A stretch of DNA of 14,372 nucleotides from Actinomycetota bacterium (GCA_018268545.1 JAFDWI010000335.1:1-14372), one strand, 5' to 3'; shown: positions 6,239 to 14,156, numbered from the stretch's first letter. The notes: a model not told the origin generated them from the sequence alone. Translations and numbers: made by a program.

Positions 6239-6268
6239 ACCATCCACGGATCGTGACCTTCTCGACCC

Positions 6269-6274
6269 AGGAGA
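6269..6274 (+). promoter_or_regulatory. Ribosome binding site AGGAGA fixing the amidohydrolase start
   Basis: AGGAGA lies 8 nt before the ATG at 6283. The frame is also open from a GTG at 6253, but that start has no such site, and family members begin with the equivalent of LDHLITGGTIVDG. The ATG at 6283 is therefore preferred. Confidence 0.75.
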
Positions 6275-6282
6275 CCCCAGTA

Positions 6283-8019
6283 ATGCTCGATCACCTGATC
6301 ACCGGCGGCACGATCGTCGACGGCACCGGAGCACCCGGTTTCGTCGGTGACCTCGGGATCCGTGACGGCCGGATCGTCGCGCTGGGGCCCGTCGGCAGCA
6401 TCACCGAGGAGGCCGCCGAGACCTTGGACGCGACGGGCCTGGTCGTGTGCCCCGGTTTCATCGACCCCCACACCCACTACGACGCGCAGCTGCACTGGGA
6501 CCCCCTCGCCACCCCGTCGAACGTACATGGCGTGACGTCGATGATGGCCGGGAACTGCGGCTTCACGCTGGCCCCGATCCGTGCCGAGGACGCCGACTAC
6601 ACCCGCCGGATGATGGCCAAGGTCGAGGGCATGTCGCTCGCCGCGCTGGAGAACGGCGTCGACTGGAACTGGGAGACCTTCGCCGAATACCTGGAGCGGC
6701 TCGAAGGCAGAATCGCGATCAACACCGGGTTCATGGTCGGTCACTGTGCGATCCGCCGGTACGTGATGGGCGAGGACGCGACGACCGACGGAGCGACCGA
6801 CGAACAGATCGCGGCGATGGTCGCCGAGCTCCGCAAGGCGATCGAGTCGGGGGGCATGGGGTTCTCGACCACGTTGTCGTCCACCCATTCCGACGGAAAC
6901 GGAGTGCCCGTCGCGTCTCGTCACGCCGACATCGACGAGTTGGTCGCGCTGTGCACCGAGGTCGGCAGGCACCCGGGTACGAGTCTGGAAGGCGCGTTCA
7001 CCGGCGGCCTGGACCAGTTCGCCGATGACGAGATCGACCTGATCGCCAAGATGTCGAGTGCGGCGAACCGCACGCTCAACTGGAATGTGTTGACCGTGGA
7101 CTCGTCGGTGCCCCAGCGGGTTCCCCGGCAGTTGGGCGCGGCCGAAATTGTCGAAGCAGCCGGTGGTCGGGTCGTCGCGCTGACGATGCCGGTTCTGGTG
7201 CCGATGAACATGAACTTCGCGACGTTCTGTTCGTTCAACTTGATGCCGGGCTGGGGCGAGATCTTGAGCCTGCCCATCCCCGAACGGATCGAAAAGCTGT
7301 CGGACCCCGAGGTGCGCCGAGGGATGGTCGAGCGGTCGCACTCCGAAGAGGCCGGTGTGTTCCGTCGCCTCGCCGACTGGGACAACTACGTCATCGGTGA
7401 CACCTACTCCGATGCCAACGCGGGCCTGACAGGCAAGCGGGCGTCCGAGTTGGCCGCACAGTGGGACACCGACAGCTTCTCCGCGCTGGTGCGCGTCGCG
7501 ATCAACGACGGCCTCAAGACAATCCTGTGGCCAGGCGCCCCGGACAACGACCCCGAATCGTGGCGCATGCGGACCGAGGTCTGGGACGACCCACGCGCGA
7601 TGATCGGCGGTTCCGATGCGGGTGCACACCTCGATCGCATGAGCGGCGCTCCATACACGACCCGTTTCCTCGGCGACATGATCCGTGGCCGCAAGCTGGT
7701 GAGTGTGGAGCGGGCCGTGCAGCTGCTCACCGACGACCCGGCGCGCCTGTTCGGCTTTCTCGACCGTGGCCGACTCGCCGAGGGCTTTCACGCGGACATC
7801 GTCGTGTTCGACCCCGACACGATCGGCGCCGGCACCGCACGGTTGGTCAACGATCTGCCGGGCGACTCGCCACGACTGTTCGCCGAGGCCCATGGTGTCA
7901 CCCGGGTGTTCGTGAACGGTGTCGTGACCGTCGTCGATTCCGAAGCGACCGGTGCCACGCCCGGCAAGATCCTCCGCAGCGGCGTGGACTCCGCGCACAC
8001 CGAGGTGGTTCCGGTCTGA
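6283..8019 (+). CDS. D-aminoacylase-family amidohydrolase
   Basis: A 578-residue member of the amidohydrolase superfamily, annotated in relatives as N-acyl-D-amino-acid deacylase. The small beta domain (LITGGTIVDGTGAPG) precedes a TIM barrel with the metal-binding GFIDPHTHYDAQLHWDP (His63, His65), MAGNCGF with Cys92 at the position of the metal-bridging Cys, and GGSDAGAHLD with Asp445 as catalytic Asp. The C-terminal part has RGRLAEGFHADIVVFDPDT, typical of these enzymes. Classical D-aminoacylases also have His in SHMR and SHH motifs; here the matching stretches read SLEGAFTGG (234-242) and LNWNVLTVD (265-273), with no His. The family assignment is firm, but activity on D-amino-acid amides is uncertain; a cyclic amide or other acyl substrate is possible. 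It is followed 11 nt later by the ABC1 kinase gene, probably in one operon. Confidence 0.9.
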   Translation: MLDHLITGGTIVDGTGAPGFVGDLGIRDGRIVALGPVGSITEEAAETLDATGLVVCPGFIDPHTHYDAQLHWDPLATPSNVHGVTSMMAGNCGFTLAPIRAEDADYTRRMMAKVEGMSLAALENGVDWNWETFAEYLERLEGRIAINTGFMVGHCAIRRYVMGEDATTDGATDEQIAAMVAELRKAIESGGMGFSTTLSSTHSDGNGVPVASRHADIDELVALCTEVGRHPGTSLEGAFTGGLDQFADDEIDLIAKMSSAANRTLNWNVLTVDSSVPQRVPRQLGAAEIVEAAGGRVVALTMPVLVPMNMNFATFCSFNLMPGWGEILSLPIPERIEKLSDPEVRRGMVERSHSEEAGVFRRLADWDNYVIGDTYSDANAGLTGKRASELAAQWDTDSFSALVRVAINDGLKTILWPGAPDNDPESWRMRTEVWDDPRAMIGGSDAGAHLDRMSGAPYTTRFLGDMIRGRKLVSVERAVQLLTDDPARLFGFLDRGRLAEGFHADIVVFDPDTIGAGTARLVNDLPGDSPRLFAEAHGVTRVFVNGVVTVVDSEATGATPGKILRSGVDSAHTEVVPV

Positions 8020-8030
8020 TCGATTCGGCG

Positions 8031-9425
8031 ATGGATCAATTCCGCGGTCCCTTCAGCAACGGCGTTCCCGAATCTGCGCTCCGGATCGACCGGCCGCGTC
8101 TCGACACGTTCGGTCTCGCCGAGGTCCGGCGCACGATCACGATCCTGGTGGTTCTGGTCGTTACCACCGTGCGTGCGTTGGGAGCCTGGGCGTTGCACCG
8201 ACGCGGTCGCACGTGGCGGGTCGCGGCCGCGAACGGTGTCGTGGACGGATTCGAACGGCTCGGACCCACCTTCGTCAAGATCGGTCAGCTCGTCGCGTCG
8301 TCGCCGGGGCTGGTGCCCGACGAGGTCGCCGACGCTGCGCTGCGGATGCTCGACGACGTGCGCCCCGTGCCGCTGGAGCAGATCACCCGAATGATCACCG
8401 CCGAGCTCGGACAGCCGCCGGACCGGCTGTTCCGGAGCTTCGACCCGGAGCCGTTGTCGGCCGCGTCGATCGCACAGGTCCATGCCGTGGTGCTCCCCGA
8501 CGGCCGCGACGCGGTGCTCAAGATCCAACGACCGGACATCGCGGACTCGATGCTGTGCGACCTGCGGATCCAGTATGCGTTCGCGACGCGGGTACTCGGC
8601 CGGTCCAAGCGTGCGGCGCGCCTGGAGCTCACCGACATGATCCGTGATGCGTGGGAGATCGCGTGCGAGGAACTGAACGCTGCGCTCGAGGCGAGCCGCC
8701 AGCATCGCTTCCGCGAACGGATCGGTGCCTTCGGTGACAACGCCGAGATCACCGCCCCCGAGGTGTACTGGAACTGGTGTACGCCGCACATGATCTGCAT
8801 GGAGCGCATGCGCGGGGTCCCGATGGATCACTTCGACGAACTGGCCCGCCGCGGGATCGACGCCGAGTTGCTGCTGCGGCGAGGCATCAAGGTCTGGGTC
8901 GAAGCGGCGCTCGTGCACGGGCCGTTCCATGGTGATGTGCACGCGGGGAACCTCTGGGTGCTCGACGACGGGCGCGCCGCCTATCTGGACTTCGGGATCA
9001 TGGGTGAGCTCACACCCCAGTGGCGTCGCACCCAGGCGGACATCATGTTCACCTCCATGATCGACCAGGACTACCGGCGGGTCGTCCGGGCCTACCAGAC
9101 GGTGGGGGTCATGCCCACCGACGTGGACCCGGAGGTGGCCGGTCCCGCGATGGCATCGGTGCTCGAACCGATCCTCTCCCAGCCGGTGGGGACGGTCGGA
9201 CTCGGTGAAACGTTGCAGTCGAACATGGAGATGGCCGAGCAGTTCGGCGCCCGCATCCCGCGTGAGCTGTCGCTCGTCGCGAAACAGTTGTTGTACTTTG
9301 AGCGTTACGCGAAGGCCCTCGCCCCCGGCTACGTGCTCGCCCGGGACCTGTATCTGCTCAAGAACATCTTCCCGACCGAGGTGGCGGCGACGGCCGCCGA
9401 GCGTGGCGTGACCTTGCCGAACTGA
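8031..9425 (+). CDS. ABC1/UbiB-family atypical protein kinase-like protein
   Basis: A 464-residue member of the ABC1/ADCK/UbiB family. The signature FVKIGQ (KxGQ, 81-86), the Ala-rich loop SAASIAQVH (143-151), the Lys of AVLKIQRP (Lys164), the catalytic loop FHGDVHAGN (299-307) and the metal-binding DFG (320-322) are all present. The family's ExD motif reads ELN (214-216), so Asp is replaced by Asn. A hydrophobic helix (about 35-55) before the kinase domain could anchor it to the membrane; family members elsewhere carry C-terminal helices. UbiB proteins support ubiquinone synthesis as ATPases, but actinobacteria mostly use menaquinone, so the role here is open (isoprenoid lipid handling is a reasonable guess). 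The start is ATG 8031, 11 nt after the previous stop, with a weak ribosome site, suggesting translational coupling. Confidence 0.9.
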   Translation: MDQFRGPFSNGVPESALRIDRPRLDTFGLAEVRRTITILVVLVVTTVRALGAWALHRRGRTWRVAAANGVVDGFERLGPTFVKIGQLVASSPGLVPDEVADAALRMLDDVRPVPLEQITRMITAELGQPPDRLFRSFDPEPLSAASIAQVHAVVLPDGRDAVLKIQRPDIADSMLCDLRIQYAFATRVLGRSKRAARLELTDMIRDAWEIACEELNAALEASRQHRFRERIGAFGDNAEITAPEVYWNWCTPHMICMERMRGVPMDHFDELARRGIDAELLLRRGIKVWVEAALVHGPFHGDVHAGNLWVLDDGRAAYLDFGIMGELTPQWRRTQADIMFTSMIDQDYRRVVRAYQTVGVMPTDVDPEVAGPAMASVLEPILSQPVGTVGLGETLQSNMEMAEQFGARIPRELSLVAKQLLYFERYAKALAPGYVLARDLYLLKNIFPTEVAATAAERGVTLPN

Positions 9426-9452
9426 TCGGCCGACACGGGTAGGGTCGCGCCC

Positions 9453-9953
9453 ATGGCCGGACTCGATCCCGAGTTGATCAACAACGTGACGTGGCGGATC
9501 CCGAACGCGCTCACGATCGTCGGCTCACGCTCCGGTGAGGAGCGCAATGCGATGACGACGAGCTGGGTGAGCCAGCTCTCGATGGAGCCGGTGTGCATCG
9601 GCGTGAGCGTCGAGGCCGAGGCCGTGACCGCGCGCCTGATCCGCGAAGGCGGGTCGTTCACGGTGAATCTGTGGAACGCGGAGGATTCTCGGGCGCTCGT
9701 CAAGTACGCGAAACCCGCGGACGTCGTGGACGGGGCGATCCGGGGCCGCGACGTCCACGACGCGCCGAGTGGTGCACCGGTGTTCGACGACGCGATCGCC
9801 TGGATGGACTGCACGGTCCGGCACGAATTCCCGCTGGGAAGCCATGTGGTGTTCGTGGGTGAGGTGGGGGCGCTCGACCTGGTCGATCCGGACGCCCGTG
9901 CCGCGTCGATGTTCGACACGCGCATGCGGTACGGGGGCGTGGCCCGTCGCTGA
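9453..9953 (+). CDS. Flavin reductase-like FMN-binding protein
   Basis: A 166-residue single-domain protein of the flavin reductase-like family (HpaC/NTAB type). The flavin-contact region reads RNAMTTSWVSQLSMEPVCIG (31-50), followed by SFTVNLWNAEDS. FPLGSHVVFVGEV and MRYGGVAR close to the end are also typical. Such proteins either reduce FMN or FAD with NAD(P)H for a partner monooxygenase or act as FMN-bound oxidoreductases; no monooxygenase gene lies beside it. The ATG at 9453 has GGGTAGGG (9437-9444) upstream at a good distance. It sits 27 nt after the ABC1 kinase gene and is probably its operon partner. It converges with the flippase-like gene with only 14 nt between stops; I see no terminator hairpin there. 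Confidence 0.88.
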   Translation: MAGLDPELINNVTWRIPNALTIVGSRSGEERNAMTTSWVSQLSMEPVCIGVSVEAEAVTARLIREGGSFTVNLWNAEDSRALVKYAKPADVVDGAIRGRDVHDAPSGAPVFDDAIAWMDCTVRHEFPLGSHVVFVGEVGALDLVDPDARAASMFDTRMRYGGVARR

Positions 9954-9967
9954 ACGACGCGCCGGTG

Positions 9968-12361
9968 TCAGACGATGCCCGAGCGCTGCGCGCGTTGCAG
10001 GCACGCCCACCCGGGAACGGTCGGGAACCAGAACGTGAACAGGCGGAAGATGAGCACGATCGCGCCGGCTGTGGGCGCGTCGACGCCCCCGGAAATGAGC
10101 GCCGCGGTCAGCGCGGCTTCGATCCCGCCGACCCCACCGGGTGTCGGGACCGCCGCGCCGATGGTGTTGGCGACCATGTAGAGGGCCCCGATCCGGGCGA
10201 AGCTCATGTCGACCCCCATCGCCGACACGCACACCGCGAAGGAGATGATCGTGCACATCTTGCCCAGTGCCGTGCCGCCCATGAGCTGAGCGAGCTTCGT
10301 CGGCTGCCGGGTCAACTCCACGAAGCTGCGCAGCGCCGGGCCGACAAGCTCTTTGACCTTGGGGACGACGACGCGTTTTCCCCACGAACTCAACACGATC
10401 GCGCCGATCACCGCACCAACTCCGATGAGGATGCCGAGCAGCTTCGTCGTCGAGGGCATCGAGAAGCGGCTGAGCTGATCCGCCGCCCCGCCCCACAGCA
10501 GGAACACGACGATCAAGATCGCCTGGAACAGCCCGCTCACCGCGGAGGTCAGCCCGACGGCCGCGGCACCGACGGTCAGATCGACGCCCTCGCGTTGCAG
10601 GTAACGCGCCCGCAATGCCATCCCGCCCGCGTTCGCGGGCGTGAACCGGTTCAGGAACCCTTGCGCGAACATGATCTGGCTGGTCCGCATGAAGGGGAGG
10701 TCGACGTTGACCGATCCCATCATCGACAGGGCACCGCCGGAGTTGCCGATCAGCACCAACGCGACGAGCAAGGGGACCGCCGCCCAGTTCATCAGCCCGA
10801 ACGCATCGGCGATACTCCGCCAGTCCGAGGCGAGCGAAAAGATGTACGAGGCGAGCACGATGCTGCCCACGAGTGACACGACGCCCTTGAGCGACACCCG
10901 GTTGAGCGGCGCGAGCTCGACCGTGTCTGCGCCGACGGCCACCTGGAGGGCGTCACGGACGTCGCCGATCTTTATCTCGGCCGATTTCAGCGCGTCACGG
11001 GTTTCGGAGGAGACGACGAGCGGTTGCAGAAGCGGGAGCACGTCCGTGAGCGCCCCGGCCCCCATGCCCGCGAGGGCGCCCGCAACTGCACGGTCGATCC
11101 CGAATCGAACGGCGAGCGAGCTCAACAGTTCCGCGGCGTCGGCGGCGAGCATCTGGTCCGCCGCGTTCGTCGTCGACCAGCGAAACCCGACGATCGTCGG
11201 TCGTCCATCGTCGACGTGGATGCTCCCGGTGTTGAGCCACCCGTGCGCGATGCGCCGTGCGCGCAGGCGTGCAACGTGCCGCCACAGTTCGGTGAGTGTC
11301 GCGTCGTCGACAGACTCGGGAGCCAACTGCTCCAGTGGCGTGCCCTCGACCCAGGTCGAGACGCTGAGCGCCGCTTCGTCGGCGGTGAGTCCGACGGCGA
11401 CCGGGCCGGCGGTCGTTGCGCCGGACGCACGAGCGAGCGCGAGCACCAGTTGTTCGTGTTCGGCGGCCCGGCGGGGTGAACCGGCAGGTCGTCGCGAGTG
11501 GAACCCTTTCAGCCGCATGGCACGCCACGCCCTCAGTACGAGGTCCTGGTCGCGTTGATCGCGGCCCAGGAGCACGACGTGAGTGTCGGGTGTGTCGCCG
11601 TGTCGAACGTGGAAACTCGGCGCGTTGCGTTCTTCGCCGTGGTGCTCGATCTGCGTGGGAGCAAGACCGATGCCGGTGAGCGTGTCGGTGATCGTGTCGA
11701 GATCGATTCGGCGATGCGGGGCGCCGATGATCACCAGGGCGATCGAACCCATGCACGCGCCGACCGCGAGGATCAACAACAGGTTCATCGGCACTTCGGT
11801 CGCACTGACCACACGCAGCAGCGCGACGCCGGCGATCGTGGCCGTCGCGACCCGGTACCAGGCTCGGGGCACGAATGGCGCCGACGCGGTGATCACCGCG
11901 GCGCCGGCGGCAAGGAGGGCCGCCGAAGGATACGCGCTCCCACCCAGCCACGATTCGATGACGCGGGATCGTTCCAGGCCGGCCGGAAGTGTGCTGTCGA
12001 GGTAACGCTCGAGAAACGCCATCGCGGCGCCACCCGATGCGGCGGCGAGCACGGTGAGGCCGAGTATCCGCCAACGGCGCTTGATCACGAGCGCGAGGAT
12101 CGCCCCGGGGATCGCCACGGTCACGACGACCTGGACGGTGCCGACGAGCGCGAACGTGACGCCGTCGGGGATCGTGCGGAGCAGTCGGATGAGGCTGCTC
12201 GACACGTTGTCGATCGAGGTGCCGAACAGCCGCGAGAATCCGACGAGTCCGATCGTGATGACGGCGGTGACGACCAGTCGTGCAAGGTCGGCCGGGTGGC
12301 GCTCCCAAGCGGGTTCGCGCAAGGTGCTGTTCGCCGCGGCGCCCGTCTGCGGAGCGGTCAC
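9968..12361 (-). CDS. Pseudokinase-flippase fusion: membrane region, degenerate kinase-like domain, YbhN/LPG-synthase-type TM domain
   Basis: A 797-residue membrane protein in three parts. Residues 1-213 hold about five to six hydrophobic helices (for example 27-45, 68-93, 98-117, 147-165, 168-186 and 192-213). Residues 215-480 form a soluble segment resembling APH/Ser-Thr-type kinase folds, with VSTWVEGTPLEQL (334-346) like a hinge and IAHGWLNTGSIHVDDGRPTIVGF (371-393) at the catalytic-loop position. There the catalytic Asp of HGD is Trp375 and DFG is absent, so catalysis is unlikely. Residues 490-797 match the UPF0104/YbhN (lysylphosphatidylglycerol synthase TM) family: FLNRFTPANAGGMALRARYL (569-588) and PTPGGVGGIEAAL (739-751). 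That family includes the flippase part of MprF, so lipid translocation is the best guess. The start is GTG 12361, with a poor ribosome site 10 nt after the preceding stop, suggesting coupling. Confidence 0.85.
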   Translation of the reverse strand: MTAPQTGAAANSTLREPAWERHPADLARLVVTAVITIGLVGFSRLFGTSIDNVSSSLIRLLRTIPDGVTFALVGTVQVVVTVAIPGAILALVIKRRWRILGLTVLAAASGGAAMAFLERYLDSTLPAGLERSRVIESWLGGSAYPSAALLAAGAAVITASAPFVPRAWYRVATATIAGVALLRVVSATEVPMNLLLILAVGACMGSIALVIIGAPHRRIDLDTITDTLTGIGLAPTQIEHHGEERNAPSFHVRHGDTPDTHVVLLGRDQRDQDLVLRAWRAMRLKGFHSRRPAGSPRRAAEHEQLVLALARASGATTAGPVAVGLTADEAALSVSTWVEGTPLEQLAPESVDDATLTELWRHVARLRARRIAHGWLNTGSIHVDDGRPTIVGFRWSTTNAADQMLAADAAELLSSLAVRFGIDRAVAGALAGMGAGALTDVLPLLQPLVVSSETRDALKSAEIKIGDVRDALQVAVGADTVELAPLNRVSLKGVVSLVGSIVLASYIFSLASDWRSIADAFGLMNWAAVPLLVALVLIGNSGGALSMMGSVNVDLPFMRTSQIMFAQGFLNRFTPANAGGMALRARYLQREGVDLTVGAAAVGLTSAVSGLFQAILIVVFLLWGGAADQLSRFSMPSTTKLLGILIGVGAVIGAIVLSSWGKRVVVPKVKELVGPALRSFVELTRQPTKLAQLMGGTALGKMCTIISFAVCVSAMGVDMSFARIGALYMVANTIGAAVPTPGGVGGIEAALTAALISGGVDAPTAGAIVLIFRLFTFWFPTVPGWACLQRAQRSGIV

Positions 12362-12371
12362 TGCGTGCCGA

Positions 12372-12758
12372 TCACTTGGAGTCCTTGTTCTCCCGGAGCG
12401 ACTTGAAGATCACGAAGGGGATCAATGCGGTCGCGATGAGACCGGCGGCCCAGACCGCGACCGCGGCGAGAACCCAGGTCGAGACCCCGTGGACCTCGAG
12501 CCCGTGGGTGATGAACCTCGTACCGATCAGAGCGACGAGGCTGGTGATGAGGGCCGTGCTCCCGAGCAGGACCGTGGAGCCTTTGATGGTGGCCTGTTTG
12601 ATCATGGGCGAGGCGATGATCGAGATGATCGTGAAGATGCCCACGGCGACGAAGAACCCGTCGACGTGGAGGGTCATGCCGTCGAGGAGCTGTGCCGCGA
12701 CGACCAGGGCGATCGCGTTGGCGATGAGTTGAACGAGAACCGACAGGATGATCCGCAC
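12372..12758 (-). CDS. Four-helix membrane protein, phage holin superfamily IV (YvlD-like)
   Basis: A 128-residue protein with four predicted membrane helices (about 2-22, 33-52, 61-79 and 92-118) and a short charged C-terminal tail (RENKDSK). The pattern N-A-I-A-L, DGMTLHVDGF and IISIIASPMIK matches the mycobacterial-type phage holin superfamily IV / YvlD proteins. These are chromosomal membrane proteins of unclear function; despite the name they are not evidence of a prophage, and no lysis genes are near. The start is GTG 12758 with AGGA (12769-12766) upstream, overlapping the stop codon of the preceding gene, so the three genes of this strand look translationally coupled. It lies between a coiled-coil membrane protein and the flippase-like fusion, consistent with a shared envelope role. 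Confidence 0.85.
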   Translation of the reverse strand: MRIILSVLVQLIANAIALVVAAQLLDGMTLHVDGFFVAVGIFTIISIIASPMIKQATIKGSTVLLGSTALITSLVALIGTRFITHGLEVHGVSTWVLAAVAVWAAGLIATALIPFVIFKSLRENKDSK

Positions 12759-12767
12759 GCAACGATC

Positions 12768-14147
12768 CTACTGGTCGACCGTGAGCGATTCGGCGTTCTC
12801 GGCGATCCGGTACACGAGCAGTTCCGCCGCCCCGATCACCAGTGCGAGCGCGACGACCGCCGGCCATGACAGGTCGAAGAACCACAGAGCGATGATGCCG
12901 AGTGTGACCCCGGACCATTGCAACGCGGCAGCATGGGCACCGATCCAATCGGCTGTCGAGGTGGATTCTGCAAGACCGACCGCGGCATCGGAAACCGCAC
13001 CCGCTGATCGTGTGGTCACCGAAACCGCGCCGCGAGCGGTGGCGGCCACGCCACTCCGTAACCGGACCATCCACGGATACGGGCCGGTCACCACGAGCAG
13101 GACCACGGCTGCGGCGAGGCCGACGATGACCCACCCTGTGGCAGCCAACAGCGGGTCGATGAACGCGTGGATCACGACCGAAACCGCCGCGTTCGATTCG
13201 GGTTTCGGGATCATCGCGAGGATGTCCGCGGCGGCGCGCAACATCAGGCGGCGCGTCAGCACCATCGCGAGCGCGCCGCCGACCAGCAGTTGCAGCCCGC
13301 TCCGTCGGCGTTGCCTGGACACCGCCAATGTCGCGACCGCGAGCCCGATCGTCAGGCCGATCATCAGCGGGAGCAGCCGGTCGAAGACCCGGATCGCCGT
13401 CTGCAGGGTGCTCAGCGACTTCGAGTTGTACACGGTGAGCGTGCCGTAGTCGTCGCTGAGGTCGACGCCGAGCGCCGCGGAGAGTTTGCGGCGCGCCGCG
13501 GCAGGAAGGTCCTCGATGGTCACCTTCGGAAGGGTCACGTGACGACCGAAGATCTCCGGGCTGACCGACGTGATCTGGGCGAGGATCGCGTCGATGACCG
13601 GGACGAGGTCGATCGTGACGGTGCCGTTTGCCGTGTCGATGTAGGTGCCGGACCGGCCCCTGAGCGACGCGACCGCAGCTCGATGGGCGTCGTTCATCAG
13701 CGCCACCCACATCTGGTGGAACCGAGCCGATGCGACGAAGGTCGTGACCCGCTCGTGGACGAAGTTCTCGATCGCCCCGCTCAAGGGCACCGCGAGCACC
13801 CTGGCCCGGGTCGGGAGCGCGGATTCGAGCAGTGACTTCGGGTCCGCCAACGTCATGACCTGCTCGGTCAGGACCGTCGACATCGCGGTCTGGACCGCCG
13901 GGTTCTCGATGGTGGGACCCGTTCGTTCGACCCAGACGTCGTTGTCGAGGAAGTTCCGGTTGGCCCAGTACGCCAGTGTCGTGCCGAACATCGAAACGCA
14001 CGTGAGCACCGCGAGGAACCCGGCGAGGATCCGGCGTGGACGCCCACCGCGGCGTCGCCGATCGATCTCGGCGGCCAAACGGTCGCGTTCGGCGCGCATC
14101 GATTCGATCTCCGTCGAGAGCGCCTCGGCCTCGTGGTCACCCGTCAC
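12768..14147 (-). CDS. Coiled-coil multi-span integral membrane protein, function unknown
   Basis: A 459-residue protein that I do not recognise beyond being an actinobacterial-type integral membrane protein. Residues 5-33 form a charged coiled coil (LSTEIESMRAERDRLAAEID), followed by a basic RRRRGGRPRR stretch. A first membrane helix (39-61) leads to a roughly 195-residue, probably extracytoplasmic domain (62-256) beginning NRNFLDNDVWVERTG. Helices at about 257-276, 284-301 and 330-355, and a hairpin at 412-448, complete the protein. The basic stretch before helix 1 suggests the coiled coil is cytoplasmic. The frame is open upstream to 14255, but GTG 14147 is preferred because AGGAG lies 9 nt before it. 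It is the first gene of the minus-strand operon and diverges from the aldehyde dehydrogenase gene. Confidence 0.8.
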   Translation of the reverse strand: MTGDHEAEALSTEIESMRAERDRLAAEIDRRRRGGRPRRILAGFLAVLTCVSMFGTTLAYWANRNFLDNDVWVERTGPTIENPAVQTAMSTVLTEQVMTLADPKSLLESALPTRARVLAVPLSGAIENFVHERVTTFVASARFHQMWVALMNDAHRAAVASLRGRSGTYIDTANGTVTIDLVPVIDAILAQITSVSPEIFGRHVTLPKVTIEDLPAAARRKLSAALGVDLSDDYGTLTVYNSKSLSTLQTAIRVFDRLLPLMIGLTIGLAVATLAVSRQRRRSGLQLLVGGALAMVLTRRLMLRAAADILAMIPKPESNAAVSVVIHAFIDPLLAATGWVIVGLAAAVVLLVVTGPYPWMVRLRSGVAATARGAVSVTTRSAGAVSDAAVGLAESTSTADWIGAHAAALQWSGVTLGIIALWFFDLSWPAVVALALVIGAAELLVYRIAENAESLTVDQ

Positions 14148-14156
14148 GATTGGTGG

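Larger units (their letters stand above)
5948..6247 (-). pseudogene. Remnant of an XRE/HigA-like antitoxin gene, carrying a palindrome
   Basis: On the minus strand, the last part of a 99-codon frame reads RIDTLARVAKALDRHLVVSFPEE before a TGA at 5950-5948. This is the typical C-terminal end of the helix-turn-helix domain of XRE/HigA-type antitoxins. The preceding helices are not present in recognisable form. Upstream, the same frame passes through the 67-nt palindrome and then through LTDRQILAYPSLIGNRA, which only faintly resembles helices 2-3 of an XRE domain. I therefore read it as a decayed or truncated antitoxin with the palindrome inside or at the edge of the break. It may instead be a short GTG-initiated protein using the whole frame. 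No toxin partner is visible. It ends 31 nt before the GNAT start and could be co-transcribed with it. Confidence 0.5.

Noticed and set aside
6214..6249. Minus-strand DPWMVFGSPNGI ending at a stop, resembling a gamma-glutamyltranspeptidase-like motif
   Set aside because: It is a dozen codons with nothing recognisable upstream, and lies in the leader of the amidohydrolase gene where inverted repeats explain the sequence; chance similarity is more likely.
5906..6256. Plus-strand 116-codon frame across the palindrome (CPNPNFGRFPG...)
   Set aside because: It has no ribosome site or family resemblance. The repeated-looking NFG/KFG residues are simply the two palindrome arms read through.
6214..7998. 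594-codon minus-strand open frame opposite the amidohydrolase gene
   Set aside because: The plus strand encodes a complete amidohydrolase with all its family motifs. The antisense translation is Arg/Gly/Val/His-rich without any domain, as expected from GC-rich third positions.
9954..9967. Bidirectional terminator between the convergent flavin reductase and flippase genes
   Set aside because: The 14-nt gap contains no stem-loop of useful length.
12372..12758. Holin-like protein as a sign of prophage
   Set aside because: Members of this four-helix family are common chromosomal membrane proteins in actinobacteria. No phage structural, lysis or integrase genes are nearby.
12358..14001. 547-codon minus-strand open frame overlapping the two membrane protein genes
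   Set aside because: It is a shifted frame of the same strand, extremely rich in Arg, Gly and His. The overlapping frames have hydrophobic helices, good ribosome sites and family matches.
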